Shown: in pieces, positions 7,367 to 15,698 of the stretch | Layout: every line of letters starts with the position of its first letter | Numbering within the stretch: the stretch's first letter is position 1 | Made by a program: the position numbers and the translations under genes | The notes under the pieces: generated by a model | What the model saw: only the letters and a program-made list of their open reading frames with translations | Database searches by the model: none | What the model was told of the DNA's origin: nothing | From: Asanoa sp. WMMD1127 | GTDB lineage: Bacteria; Actinomycetota; Actinomycetes; Mycobacteriales; Micromonosporaceae | Direction of reading: 5' to 3' | Assembly (NCBI RefSeq): GCF_029626225.1 | Contig: NZ_JARUBP010000001.1 | Span: 2,480,001 to 2,544,000 of the forward strand | Length of the DNA: 64,000 nucleotides

Positions 7367-8011
7367 ATGACGACCGTGCCGATGAGCGGCCGCCGCGCCC
7401 AGGCCGCCCGCAACGACGAGGTGATCCTCGACGCCGCCCGCGACGTCTTCGTCGCCGATCCGGGCGCGCCCATCGCCGCCGTGGCGCAGAAGGCGGGTGT
7501 CGGGATCAGCGCGCTCTACCGGCGCTACCCGAGCAAGGAGGAGCTGCTCTCCAAGCTCTGCCTCGACGGCCTGCTGGTCTACGTCGGCATCGCTGAGCAG
7601 GCCAACGCCGAGCTCGACGCCGGCGCCGACCCGGCGGAGACCTTCACGACCTTCATGCGCCGCATCGTCGACGCCGACACCCACTCGCTGACCCAGCGAC
7701 TCGCCGGCACGTTCCACCCGACGCAGGAGCACAACCGCAACGCCGTCCGCGCCGGCGAGCTCAACCAGCACCTCGTCGACCGCCTGCTCGAGGCCGAGGT
7801 GGTCCGTCCCGACCTGGCCGTCGCCGACCTCGGCCTGGTCTTCGAGATGATCGCGGCGATCCGGTTCGGCGACGACGAACGCCGTGGCCAGCTGCGCCAC
7901 CGCTACCTGGCCCTGCTGCTCGCCGGCCTCCTCCTGCCGGAGGCGAGCCCGCTGCCCGGCCCCGCACCGTATCCGGGCGAGTTCGCCGGCCGCTGGATCA
8001 AGACGCCCTAG
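7367..8011 (+). CDS. TetR-family transcriptional regulator
   Basis: 214 residues. The N-terminal helix-turn-helix spans about 14-60 (NDEVILDAARDVF, then IAAVAQKAGVGISALYRRYPSKEEL), the standard TetR DNA-binding unit; the C-terminal two thirds is a variable helical ligand and dimerisation domain. ATG 7367 is preferred because TAGCCT (7353-7358) ends 8 nt before it, making a leaderless start likely. It is divergent from the MFS exporter at 5800-7230 and is most likely its local repressor. The effector is unknown. Confidence 0.9.
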   Translation: MTTVPMSGRRAQAARNDEVILDAARDVFVADPGAPIAAVAQKAGVGISALYRRYPSKEELLSKLCLDGLLVYVGIAEQANAELDAGADPAETFTTFMRRIVDADTHSLTQRLAGTFHPTQEHNRNAVRAGELNQHLVDRLLEAEVVRPDLAVADLGLVFEMIAAIRFGDDERRGQLRHRYLALLLAGLLLPEASPLPGPAPYPGEFAGRWIKTP

Positions 8012-8033
8012 CCGGGCGCACTATTATTCGAAG

Positions 8034-8462
8034 GTGTCGGATACCTCGCTTGCTGAAGTTCTCCGGGCGCGCGGGCTGCGGCTGACCGCGCAGCGACAGC
8101 TCGTCCTGGAAGCCGTCTACGAGCTGGGCCACGCGACACCCGAGCAGGTGCACAACGCGGTCCGCGAGACGGCCGCCGGTGTGAACATCACCACCATCTA
8201 CCGCACGTTGGAACTGCTCGAAGACCTCGGGCTGGTTACCCATACGCACCTCTCGCACGGGTCACCGACGTACCACGCCGCCGGTGGTCATCAGCACGTC
8301 CACCTGGTGTGCCGGTCGTGCGGCGAGGTGACCGAGATCGACCCGTCGGTGCTCCAGCCGCTCGTTGACCAGTTGGCCGATGAGCGCGGGTTCCGGGTCG
8401 ACGTCGGGCACGTGGCGTTGTTCGGCGACTGCGGTCGATGTGAGGAGCAGGGGCAGGGATGA
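8034..8462 (+). CDS. Fur-family metal-responsive regulator
   Basis: 142-residue ferric uptake regulator homologue: N-terminal winged helix (LRLTAQRQLVLEAV, then NITTIYRTLELLEDLGLV) and C-terminal metal-binding half with the His-rich HQHVHLVC and two Cys-X2-Cys pairs (CRSCGE, CGRCEE) for structural zinc. It may be Fur or Zur; sequence alone does not decide. GTG 8034 is supported by a TATTAT -10 at 8022-8027 ending 6 nt upstream (leaderless). It overlaps ygfZ by ATGA, so the two are co-transcribed, consistent with a link to iron or iron-sulfur metabolism. Confidence 0.9.
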   Translation: MSDTSLAEVLRARGLRLTAQRQLVLEAVYELGHATPEQVHNAVRETAAGVNITTIYRTLELLEDLGLVTHTHLSHGSPTYHAAGGHQHVHLVCRSCGEVTEIDPSVLQPLVDQLADERGFRVDVGHVALFGDCGRCEEQGQG

Positions 8463-9544
8463 TCGACGCACCCGGTGCGGTCGCCGTCGAGGCGATCGAC
8501 GAGGAGAGCCCGGACGGCGGGGTGGCCGCGCACTACGGCGACCCGACCCGTGAGCAGCGCCTGCTGGAAGGCGACGTCGGCCTGGTCGACCGGTCCAACC
8601 GCGGCGTGATCGCGGTGCCGGGCGAGGAACGCGCCTCCTGGCTGCACACGCTGACCACCCAGCACCTCGCCGCGCTCGCCGCCGGCCAGGGCAGCGAGCT
8701 GCTCGTGCTCTCGCCGCACGGGCACGTCGAGCAGCACGCGATGGTCGCCGAGGACGGCGAGACCACGTGGCTCGACACCGAGCCGGGCGCGACCGCGGGT
8801 CTCCTCAAATACCTCGAGATGATGCGGTTCTTCACCAAGGTCGACCCGCGCGACGCCACCGCCGACTACGCCATGTTGTCCCTGGTGGGCCCCAACGCCG
8901 TCACCGCCGCCGCCAAGCTCGACGGCAGCCTGGCCGACCTGCGCGCCCCGGACGCCCTCGCGGTCCCCGGCGCCAAGTTCACCAAGGGCGACGCCCCGGA
9001 CCGCCCGACCACGGTGTACGACGTCCGCCCGCTCCAGGACGGCGGCTGGGCCCGCCGCACCGCGCTCGGCGTCGACGTCCTCGTCCCGCGCGACCGGTTC
9101 GCCGGGGCCGTCAAAACCCTGCTGGACGCTGGCATCGCCCCGGCCGGCCTCTGGGCCTACGAGGCGATCCGGGTCGCGGCCCGCCTGCCCCGGCTCGGCT
9201 GGGAGACCGACCACCGCACGATCCCGGCGGAGGTCGACCTCATCGGGCCGGCCGTGCACCTCGACAAGGGCTGCTACCGCGGCCAGGAGACGGTCGCCCG
9301 GGTGCACCACCTCGGCAAGCCCCCGCGCCGGCTGGTGCTGCTGCACCTCGACGGCGTGACGACCGACCAGCCGCCGGCCCGTGGCACGGAGGTGACGGTC
9401 GACGGCCGCACGGTCGGCTTCGTCGGCACCGCCGTCCGCCACCACGAGCTCGGCCCGGTCGCGCTGGCCGTGCTCAAGCGCAACGTCCCCGACGACGCGA
9501 CCCTGCGCATCGGCGAGTCCACGGCGGCGATCGACCCCGCGTAA
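8459..9544 (+). CDS. ygfZ: YgfZ/GcvT-domain folate-binding protein
   Basis: 361-residue tetrahydrofolate-dependent protein of the YgfZ (IBA57-like) family, which supports maturation or repair of iron-sulfur enzymes. The diagnostic motif KGCYRGQE, carrying the conserved Cys, is near residue 270 (HLDKGCYRGQETVARVHH). The N-terminal part follows the aminomethyltransferase fold (GLVDRSNRGVIAVPGEER, WLHTLTTQ). It starts inside the stop of the Fur-family gene (ATGA), which suggests metal-dependent co-expression. Confidence 0.9.
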   Translation: MIDAPGAVAVEAIDEESPDGGVAAHYGDPTREQRLLEGDVGLVDRSNRGVIAVPGEERASWLHTLTTQHLAALAAGQGSELLVLSPHGHVEQHAMVAEDGETTWLDTEPGATAGLLKYLEMMRFFTKVDPRDATADYAMLSLVGPNAVTAAAKLDGSLADLRAPDALAVPGAKFTKGDAPDRPTTVYDVRPLQDGGWARRTALGVDVLVPRDRFAGAVKTLLDAGIAPAGLWAYEAIRVAARLPRLGWETDHRTIPAEVDLIGPAVHLDKGCYRGQETVARVHHLGKPPRRLVLLHLDGVTTDQPPARGTEVTVDGRTVGFVGTAVRHHELGPVALAVLKRNVPDDATLRIGESTAAIDPA

Positions 9545-9566
9545 GGCCCGCGCTTAGGATCGCCCC

Positions 9567-10406
9567 ATGACAACAACGACGTTGATCACGGTGGCGCCGA
9601 CGGGGGCCGAGTCGGCCAAGTCCGACGTGCCCGCCCTGCCGGTCACGCTCGACGAGCTGGTGGTGACCGCGAAGGAGTGCGCCGCCCTGGGCGCGTCGGT
9701 GATCCACGTGCACATCCGCGACGGGCAGGCCGAGCCGACGCTCGACCTGGGCCGCCTGCGCGAGACCGTGGTCGCGCTCCGCGAGTCGACCGACCTGGTC
9801 GTCCAGCTCTCCAGCGGCGGGGCGGTCACCGACCCCGAGGCCGACCGGCTGCGCGTGCTCGACGCCGCCCCCGACATGGCCTCCTGCACGATGGGCACGG
9901 TCAACTTCGGTAACGACGTCTTCCTCAACCGCTGGGAGTTCGTCGTCGAGCTGCACACCCGCATGCAGGAGCGCGGGATCGTCCCCGAGTACGAGATCTT
10001 CGACCTCGGCCACCTCGCCGCCCTGGAGCGGCTGCTGGCCAAGCACGGTCTGCCGGCCGGCGGGCACGTGCACGTCGACTTCGTGATGGGCGTGCCGGGC
10101 GGCATGCCGGGCACCACGGCGGCCCTGGTCGCCTGCGTCAACGAGCTGCGCAACCTGCCGGCGGGCACCACGTTCTCGGCCACCGGCATCGGCCGCACCA
10201 CGATCCCGGTCATGCTCGCGTCGCTGTCGGCCGGCGGTCACCTGCGGGTCGGCATGGAAGACACCGTCACCTACGCCAAGGGCCGGCCGGTCGAGTCCAA
10301 CATGCAGCTCGTGGCCCGCGCGGTCGGTTTCGCGCAGCTGGCCCAGCGCCCGCCGATGACCCCGCTCGACGCCCGTGAGCTGCTCGGGCTGGAGACCAAC
10401 CGCTGA
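9567..10406 (+). CDS. 3-keto-5-aminohexanoate cleavage enzyme family (BKACE, DUF849)
   Basis: 279-residue TIM-barrel, zinc-dependent beta-keto acid cleavage enzyme; family members condense a beta-keto acid with acetyl-CoA. Family marks are TLITVAPTGAESAK at the start, ASVIHVHIRDG (metal-binding His pair), VQLSSGGAVTDPE, and GHVHVDFVMGVPGGMPG. The exact substrate is not predictable; Kce of lysine fermentation is only one member. The ATG has a TAGGAT -10 (9555-9560) ending 6 nt before it, so it is leaderless. Its stop overlaps the asparaginase start (TGATG). Confidence 0.85.
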   Translation: MTTTTLITVAPTGAESAKSDVPALPVTLDELVVTAKECAALGASVIHVHIRDGQAEPTLDLGRLRETVVALRESTDLVVQLSSGGAVTDPEADRLRVLDAAPDMASCTMGTVNFGNDVFLNRWEFVVELHTRMQERGIVPEYEIFDLGHLAALERLLAKHGLPAGGHVHVDFVMGVPGGMPGTTAALVACVNELRNLPAGTTFSATGIGRTTIPVMLASLSAGGHLRVGMEDTVTYAKGRPVESNMQLVARAVGFAQLAQRPPMTPLDARELLGLETNR

Positions 10407-11389
10407 TGGGCAAGTTCTACGAAGGCGGCGTACGCCTGGTCGAGGTGATCCGATCCGGCTTCCCGGAGGGTTACCACCACGGTTCCGCGGTGGTGCTCGA
10501 CCCGGCCGGCCGCACGGTCGCCGCCACCGGTGACGTCGAGTCGCCGATGTTCCCGCGGTCGTCCAACAAGCCGATGCAGGCGGTCGGCATGCTGCGCGCG
10601 GGGCTGCGCCTGACCGACCCGGCCGATCTCGCGCTGGTCTGCGCCAGCCACTGGGGTCAGGACTTCCACGTCGCCCGGGCCCGGGCGATGCTGCGCTCGG
10701 CCGGGCTCGACGAGTCAGCGCTGCGCTGCCCGCCCGACATGCCGCTGGACCCGGCCGCCGCGGCCGACGTGATCCGGGCCGGTGGCGGGCCGGAGCGGAT
10801 CCAGATGAACTGCTCCGGCAAGCACACCGGGATGCTGCTGACCTGCGTGGCGGCCGGCTGGCCGACGGAGGGCTACCTGCAGCCCGAGCACCCGCTGCAG
10901 CGGGCGATCACTGCCGCGGTGGCCGACGTCGCGGGCGAGGAGATCGTGGCCACGGCCGTCGACGGCTGCGGCGCGCCGCTGCTGGGCATGTCGCTGACCG
11001 GGTTGGCCCGGGCGTTCGGGCGGATGGTGGAGAGCGACGCCGAGCGGCCGGTCGCGGATCTGCCGCGCGACCACCAGCGGGCGGTCGCCGACGCCATGCG
11101 GGCCCATCCCGAGCTCGTGTCCGGCCGGAGGACGACCGAACATCAGCTGATGACCGCCGTACCCGGGATGCTGGTCAAGGCCGGCGCCGAAGGCGTCATG
11201 GCGGTCGCCGTGCCGGGCGCCGGCGCGGTCGCGATCAAGATGGACGACGGCGCCCACCGCGGCAACCGGCCGGTGCTGGTGTCCGCGCTGCGCCGCATCG
11301 GTGTGACCGGTGAGGCGCTCGAGCAGGCCGCCGAGGTGCCCGTGCTGGGCGGTGGCGAACCGGTCGGAGAGCTCAAGAGCCTCTGGTAG
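10406..11389 (+). CDS. Asparaginase, rhizobial (AnsA/ReAV) type
   Basis: 327-residue member of the asparaginase II family related to the Rhizobium inducible enzyme and unlike E. coli AnsB. Recognised from VEVIRSGFPEGYHHGSAVV, FPRSSNKPMQAVGML (Ser-Ser-Asn-Lys motif), ASHWGQDFHV and QMNCSGKHTGML with the conserved Cys-Ser-Gly-Lys. It would hydrolyse asparagine to aspartate and ammonia in the cytoplasm. It is translationally coupled to the BKACE gene (TGATG), so both may work on amino-acid breakdown. Confidence 0.88.
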   Translation: MGKFYEGGVRLVEVIRSGFPEGYHHGSAVVLDPAGRTVAATGDVESPMFPRSSNKPMQAVGMLRAGLRLTDPADLALVCASHWGQDFHVARARAMLRSAGLDESALRCPPDMPLDPAAAADVIRAGGGPERIQMNCSGKHTGMLLTCVAAGWPTEGYLQPEHPLQRAITAAVADVAGEEIVATAVDGCGAPLLGMSLTGLARAFGRMVESDAERPVADLPRDHQRAVADAMRAHPELVSGRRTTEHQLMTAVPGMLVKAGAEGVMAVAVPGAGAVAIKMDDGAHRGNRPVLVSALRRIGVTGEALEQAAEVPVLGGGEPVGELKSLW

Positions 11390-11414
11390 GTCGGTTTCGC
11401 GACATTGTGGCACT

Positions 11415-11466
11415 GCTAACTCCCGTTAGCGTTTCGCTTGCAGGAGCTAGCAAGCGGAGCTAACGT
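11415..11466 (+). promoter_or_regulatory. Promoter/operator region of the XRE-hbhA-like pair
   Basis: Contains inverted repeats GCTAAC/GTTAGC (11415-11430) and CGCTTG/CAAGCG (11435-11456), directly before a TAACGT -10 (11461-11466) that ends 7 nt before the ATG at 11474. Likely sites for autoregulation by the XRE protein. Confidence 0.5.
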
Positions 11467-11473
11467 CGTCCGC

Positions 11474-12076
11474 ATGCCCTCGAAGGATCTGCCCCGCGAC
11501 GTGGGGGCGTTCATCCGCGATCTGCGCCGCAACGCGCAGATCTCGCTCCGCCAGCTCGCCGAGCAGGCCGGCGTCAGCAACCCCTACCTGAGCCAGGTCG
11601 AGCGCGGGCTGCGCAAGCCCAGCGCCGAGGTGTTGCAGCAGCTCGCCAACGCCCTGCGGGTGTCGACGCCGGTGATGTACCTGCGGGCCGGCCTGCTCGA
11701 GGAGAAGGAAGGCCACGGCGTGCTCACCGCCATCGCCGCCGACTCCGACCTGACGATCGCCCAGAAGCAGTCGCTCAGCCAGATCTACGAGACGTTCCGC
11801 CGCGAGAACGCGCGGCACGCCGAGGCGGAGGCGGAGTCGGCCAAGCAGGCCGAAGCCGCGAGCGAGGCGGCCGCCCAGGCCGCGCGTGCCGCCGACGCCG
11901 CCGCGGCCGCGGCCGGTCGAGCCGCCGGTGGGCCCACGCAGGCCCCGACCGGCTGGCCCGGCGACGCAGAAGCCACCCCAACACCGGCGGCGGAGACCGC
12001 CAAGCCGGTGGTCAAGAAGACGGCCAAGAAGGCCGTGAAGAAGGCGGCGCCGAGGGCCGCCGAGGAGGAGAACTGA
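11474..12076 (+). CDS. XRE-family regulator with Ala/Glu-rich coiled tail
   Basis: 200 residues: Cro/C1-type helix-turn-helix at about 12-65 (ISLRQLAEQAGVSNPYLSQVERGLRKPSAE), a middle segment to about 118, then a long Ala/Glu-rich helix (about 118-155) and a basic Lys/Ala tail ending in acidic residues. The upstream in-frame GTG/TTG region is rejected because a TAACGT -10 sits 7 nt before ATG 11474. It overlaps the next gene by ATG/TGA. The pair matches my recollection of M. tuberculosis Rv0474-Rv0475 (regulator-HbhA). Probably regulates itself and its neighbour. Confidence 0.85.
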   Translation: MPSKDLPRDVGAFIRDLRRNAQISLRQLAEQAGVSNPYLSQVERGLRKPSAEVLQQLANALRVSTPVMYLRAGLLEEKEGHGVLTAIAADSDLTIAQKQSLSQIYETFRRENARHAEAEAESAKQAEAASEAAAQAARAADAAAAAAGRAAGGPTQAPTGWPGDAEATPTPAAETAKPVVKKTAKKAVKKAAPRAAEEEN

Positions 12077-12636
12077 TGTCCCAGCCGAAGACGACCCGTA
12101 TCCCGGCTCCGTTGTACGCGGCCGCCGGCGCCGGGGAGATGGCCTACCGCCAGCTGCTCAAGCTGCCGACGTACGCCAACGACCTGAGCGACAAGGCCGC
12201 CAACAACGGCGCGGAGCTGCGCCAGCAGGTGATCACCACGACCACCGAGCTGCGGGACCGGGCCAGCAAGGCCTACCGGCAGGCCAACGAGCGCGCGGTC
12301 AAGCTGCGCCGCGAGGACCTCGACGTCGACCGCCTGCGTGACCTGGCCATGCGCAACGCCGGCCAGTTCATCGTCACCGCGCAGGACCTGCAGGACCGGG
12401 CGATCAAGTTCTACGGCGATCTCGTCGCGCGCGGCGAGAAGGTCGTCGGCACCGGCATCGTGGAGGCCGCCGACACCGTGCAGGCCGACATGAACGAGAC
12501 CGAGAAGCCGATCGCGCCGAAGGCGGAGAGCAACGGCCACGGCAGCCTGGGCGCCGCCGAGACCAAGCAGGTCGCCAAGAAGACGGCCGCCAGCAACAAC
12601 AGCAACACCGCGCCGAAGAAGACCGCCGCCAAGTAA
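12076..12636 (+). CDS. HbhA-like (heparin-binding haemagglutinin-type) protein
   Basis: 186 residues. The N-terminal two thirds is strongly helical, probably coiled-coil (ELRQQVITTTTELRDRASKAYR, with YRQANERAVKLRREDLDVDRL following), and contains the HbhA-like motif KFYGDLVARGEKVV near 113-126. The C-terminal tail is rich in Lys, Ala, Ser and Asn (QVAKKTAASNNSN, PKKTAAK). In mycobacteria HbhA is a surface adhesin that binds sulfated glycans through its Lys-rich tail. No signal peptide is visible, as in HbhA. Function here is inferred from architecture and gene order. Confidence 0.7.
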   Translation: MSQPKTTRIPAPLYAAAGAGEMAYRQLLKLPTYANDLSDKAANNGAELRQQVITTTTELRDRASKAYRQANERAVKLRREDLDVDRLRDLAMRNAGQFIVTAQDLQDRAIKFYGDLVARGEKVVGTGIVEAADTVQADMNETEKPIAPKAESNGHGSLGAAETKQVAKKTAASNNSNTAPKKTAAK

Positions 12637-12649
12637 GCGGCACGTCGGA

Positions 12650-12683
12650 AAAGGGGACCGACCGGATCTGGTCGGTCCCCTTT
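12650..12683. terminator. Bidirectional intrinsic-type terminator
   Basis: Perfect 14-bp stem (AAAGGGGACCGACC at 12650-12663, GGTCGGTCCCCTTT at 12670-12683) with a 6-nt loop, between the convergent hbhA-like and alaX genes. A and T runs flank the stem on both sides, which suits both directions. Confidence 0.85.
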
Positions 12684-12698
12684 CGCGTACGCGCTGCT

Positions 12699-13436
12699 TC
12701 AGTCGACGATCCGGACCCGTACCCGCCGGTTCGCCTTGCCCTTGCTCTCGACCTTGACCACCTGGACGCGGCCGATCTGCCGGGTCGAGGCGACGTGGGT
12801 GCCGCCGTCGGCCTGCACGTCGAGGCCCACGATGTCGACGATGCGGATCTCCTGCTCGTCGGCCGGGATCAGGTTGGACTGCGTGCGGATGATGTCCGGC
12901 AGTGCCAGCGCCTCGTCGCGGGGCAGCACCTTGACCGCCACCGCCCGGTCCGCGGTCACCTCGGTGTTGACCAGCTCTTCGAGCCTGGCCTTGAAGTCCT
13001 GCGGTACGACCGGCAGGTTGAAGTCCATCCGCGCCTCGCCGGGCTCCATGTTGCCGCCGGTCACGAGCGCCCCGAAGTCGCGGAACACGACGCCGCAGAG
13101 CACGTGCAGGCCGGAGTGGGTGCGCATCAGCATGGTCCGGCGGTCGTCCTCGACGGCGCCGGTGACCGCGGTGCCGACCGGTGGCAGCGGGTCGCCCTCG
13201 GCGGGGAGCAGGTAGAGGTCGTCACCCTTGTGCGTGCCGACGATCCGGGTCTGCGTGCCCTGCCAGAGCAGCGTGCCGTGGTCCGGCGGCTGGCCGCCGC
13301 CACCCGGGTAGAAGGCCGAGCGGTCCAGGACGATGCCGTCGTCGGGCGACGAGTGCAGCACCGTGCACTCCCACTCGCGCAGCGTCGGGTCGATCAGGTC
13401 GAGACGGTGTGTGCGGCCATGCTCGGAAACGCCCAT
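12699..13436 (-). CDS. Alanyl-tRNA editing protein AlaX
   Basis: 245-residue free-standing editing domain homologous to that of AlaRS; hydrolyses Ser- or Gly-tRNA(Ala) in trans. Visible are the N-terminal FYPGGGGQPPDHG, the zinc-binding His-X3-His (RTHSGLHVL, about 100-108) and ADGGTHVAST with the third His. Size fits AlaX-M. A TAGTCT -10 (13450-13445) ends 8 nt before the ATG and overlaps the stop of the upstream hydrolase, so there may be a leaderless promoter inside the operon. Confidence 0.92.
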   Translation of the reverse strand: MGVSEHGRTHRLDLIDPTLREWECTVLHSSPDDGIVLDRSAFYPGGGGQPPDHGTLLWQGTQTRIVGTHKGDDLYLLPAEGDPLPPVGTAVTGAVEDDRRTMLMRTHSGLHVLCGVVFRDFGALVTGGNMEPGEARMDFNLPVVPQDFKARLEELVNTEVTADRAVAVKVLPRDEALALPDIIRTQSNLIPADEQEIRIVDIVGLDVQADGGTHVASTRQIGRVQVVKVESKGKANRRVRVRIVD

Positions 13437-13447
13437 GACCGGGCAGA

Positions 13448-14341
13448 CTACTCCGGCGCGTTGAGGAAGCCGGAGATGCGGGCGCGCAGGTCGGTGCGGT
13501 CGGTCCAGACCACCCCGGGCCGGTCGTAGACGTGCAGCGTCGCGTTCGGCAGCGCCTGCGCCAGCCGTTCCGCGACCGCGACCGGGTGCACCTCGTCGCC
13601 GGCGCAGGCGATCACCAGGGCGCGGGCGGTGACGCTGTGCAGCGGGGTGAGGTCGGCGACCGGGTGGCGGTCGGCCAGCGAGGCCAGGTCGCCGGCGAGC
13701 CCGTCGCGCATGAGCTGGTCGATCCGCTGCCGCAGGTAGGCCCAGACGGCCGGGGTGCCGCGCAGCGTCGGCGGGAACTCGACCGAGATCGCGTCGGCGA
13801 CCGCGGCGACGTCGCCGGCCTCGATGGCGGTGGCCAGGGCGGCGAGGCGAGCCTTGACGGCGGCCGGGCGCGGCAGGTCGAGCACCGCGGGCAGGAAGAA
13901 GACGAGCCGTTCGAACCGGTCGGGGTTGTCGGCGACGAGCCGGGTCAGCGCGCCGGCGCCGAGGCTGATCCCCACCGCGCGGGTCGCCCCGGACAGGTCG
14001 GCGACGGCGCGCAGGTCACGGGCCAGATCGGCGTACGACCAGGGTCCGGGTGGTGAGTCGGAGCGGCCGTGGCCGCGGAACTGGAAGAACACCTTGCGAC
14101 CGTCGACCGCGCTGCCCATCGGGCGCGTCACCGCGATGCCACTCGCCAGGCCGTGCGCGAACACGGTCGTCGGGGTGCCGGTGCCGGTGATCAGGCGCTC
14201 GAGTCTGACGCCGTGCGGCGTGGTGACCAGCTCCGTTTCCGGCTCGGGCAGCGTGGGGCGCCCGCTGCGCGGGGCGCTCGGGCCGGGTCCGTAGGTCCGC
14301 GGGCCACCGTCGGGGGGTGGAGGCCAGCGGAAATCCCTCAC
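13448..14341 (-). CDS. Alpha/beta-hydrolase fold protein
   Basis: 297 residues. Alpha/beta hydrolase with a nucleophile elbow GISLGAG (Ser near 125), an oxyanion-hole region TTVFAHGLASG and QFRGHGRSDSPPGPWSY as the usual strand-4 loop; LVIACAGDEVHPV holds the likely catalytic Asp. The usual C-terminal catalytic His is not obvious, because the C-terminus reads ATLHVYDRPGVVW. The GTG overlaps the TGA of the upstream DUF2516 gene, so they form an operon with alaX. Substrate unknown. Confidence 0.82.
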   Translation of the reverse strand: MRDFRWPPPPDGGPRTYGPGPSAPRSGRPTLPEPETELVTTPHGVRLERLITGTGTPTTVFAHGLASGIAVTRPMGSAVDGRKVFFQFRGHGRSDSPPGPWSYADLARDLRAVADLSGATRAVGISLGAGALTRLVADNPDRFERLVFFLPAVLDLPRPAAVKARLAALATAIEAGDVAAVADAISVEFPPTLRGTPAVWAYLRQRIDQLMRDGLAGDLASLADRHPVADLTPLHSVTARALVIACAGDEVHPVAVAERLAQALPNATLHVYDRPGVVWTDRTDLRARISGFLNAPE

Positions 14342-14655
14342 CAGAAGCCTTTGCCGTCAGTCAGGTCCTTGAGCCCGACACGCACGTCGAGCAGGTAGAC
14401 GAGGGCCGCTCCGATGCCGATCAGCCGGAAGAGGCTGAACGTGCCGAACGACGGCAGCAGGGAGAGGAGGAGGCAGATGCCCAGGATCGCCAGCCAGCCA
14501 CCCTTGGGCAGGGACCCGATCGCCGGGAACGCGTCGGTGCGCTGGGTGAGGCAGTGCACGAAGGCGACGCCGATCAACACCAGCGAAAGAACCATGATCA
14601 ATATGCCGACGCCGCTCAGGACATCGTCGTAGAAGATTGGCGCGCTCGTGGGCAT
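14338..14655 (-). CDS. DUF2516 family membrane protein
   Basis: 105 residues with three hydrophobic segments (about 13-33, 52-70 and 75-90) and a C-terminus ending DVRVGLKDLTDGKGFW, characteristic of actinobacterial DUF2516; in mycobacteria a homologue sits beside hbhA. ATG 14655 is chosen because TACTCT (14668-14663) ends 7 nt upstream, suggesting a leaderless operon promoter for DUF2516-hydrolase-alaX. Function unknown. Confidence 0.82.
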   Translation of the reverse strand: MPTSAPIFYDDVLSGVGILIMVLSLVLIGVAFVHCLTQRTDAFPAIGSLPKGGWLAILGICLLLSLLPSFGTFSLFRLIGIGAALVYLLDVRVGLKDLTDGKGFW

Positions 14656-14783
14656 GGAGACAAGAGTACTTCCGCGCCACCGTTCCGGGAGCCGGAGCCG
14701 GGCGTGCGCATTCCGGGGATCTGGGGGACCGGGCGGCCGGTCGGCGGCGCGTCGGTCCTCCGCCGCGGTGGGTTGTCCGCAGG

Positions 14784-14850
14784 CTTTGCTCTGCAGCCAC
14801 ATACGCAACGGAGGTGCGCCGAGGTGTTGCGTATGTGGCTGCAGAGCAAG
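14784..14850. repeat. Inverted pair of the TTGCTCTGCA repeat family
   Basis: 24-bp perfect arms: the left arm ends at 14809 and contains TTGCTCTGCAGCCACATACG; the right arm starts at 14826. They are separated by 16 nt. Same core as the cluster at 5577-5718 and the flanks of the XRE gene near 61.6-62.2 kb. It lies in a 327-bp gene-free gap (14656-14982) where nothing else was recognised. Confidence 0.85.
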
Positions 14851-14982
14851 GACGTCAGGGCTGCTCGAAAGCTCCGGCTTGGGGCGCGGCGCGTCAGTCA
14901 GTGGGGCTGGGCCGGCCATGACGGCTCAGGCGCGGCGCGGTGGCGGCCTCGGCTCGCGGTGGCGCGTCGCCGGGCCGGCGGC

Positions 14983-15189
14983 TCAGTGCTCCGGGATGTA
15001 GCGCCAGGGCGGGTCACTGCCGGGGGCGTCGTCGGCCACGTAGGTCTCGGTGACCTTGACGTCGCCGTCGGGGCCGGTCCAGCGCCATTCGTGGGTCAGG
15101 GGGCTGGGCGGCAGGCCGTCGGTGATCGGTACCTCGACCTGGGTGCCGTCCTGCGGCCCGCCGATCACCGGAATCCACGAGTTCGCCAT
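14983..15189 (-). CDS. Hypothetical protein (68 aa)
   Basis: Short, acidic, Trp- and Pro-rich protein (NSWIPVIGGPQDGTQVEVP near the start, then HEWRWTGPDGDVKVTETYV) with no membrane segment or motif I can name. It starts with ATG and has a weak GATGAT box 6 nt upstream. Base composition matches the neighbours. The evenly polar, low-complexity-free sequence argues for a real gene, but no function can be given. Confidence 0.55.
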   Translation of the reverse strand: MANSWIPVIGGPQDGTQVEVPITDGLPPSPLTHEWRWTGPDGDVKVTETYVADDAPGSDPPWRYIPEH

Positions 15190-15234
15190 GCCCAGATCAT
15201 CGCGCGGGCGGTTGGCGGGCGGGCGTGAATCGCG

Positions 15235-15651
15235 CTATCCGGCCGCCGGGTCGGGAAGCAGCGCCGCCAGCTTCTTCGGCGCCATGATGCGGTAGCTCTC
15301 GGTCAGCAGCTCCGCCACCTCAGCCCAGTCGGTGCGCGGGCCGAACACCAGGCCGACCACGTTGTGCCCCCAGTCGGCCTTGAAATAAGGAGGCTCGCCG
15401 ACCGAGAAGGCGCCGACCTCGTCGTCGGGCGCCCGGAAGGTCATCACGACCAGGTGGCTGGTGGCCCCGACCGCCCGCGCGTAGGCCGGCCGCCGCTCCG
15501 GGTCGACCGTGAGCACGTGGGCGATGGTGCGCTTGCGGACCCGCCACCGGACGCCGACCCAGGCATCCTCCTCGTAGGTCTCGGGCAGCGCGAGACAGAT
15601 CCGGCTCAGCCGGTCAAGGATGGCGGGCGGCACGTCGCCGGGCTCGGACAC
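15235..15651 (-). CDS. MmcQ/YjbR family DNA-binding-like protein
   Basis: 138 residues of the MmcQ/YjbR (DUF419) fold, a small domain with a double-wing-like structure. Marks: CLALPETYEEDAWVGVRWRVRKR at the start, HLVVMTFRAPDDE in the middle and the C-terminal ESYRIMAPKKLAALL. GTG 15651 is chosen because TACGGT (15663-15658) ends 6 nt upstream, while the longer frame runs into the divergent acetyltransferase gene. Molecular role unknown. Confidence 0.82.
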   Translation of the reverse strand: MSEPGDVPPAILDRLSRICLALPETYEEDAWVGVRWRVRKRTIAHVLTVDPERRPAYARAVGATSHLVVMTFRAPDDEVGAFSVGEPPYFKADWGHNVVGLVFGPRTDWAEVAELLTESYRIMAPKKLAALLPDPAAG

Positions 15652-15698
15652 GGAAAGACCGTAGCGCCGGGGTCCGACACTTCCGTAGCCTTCGGCCC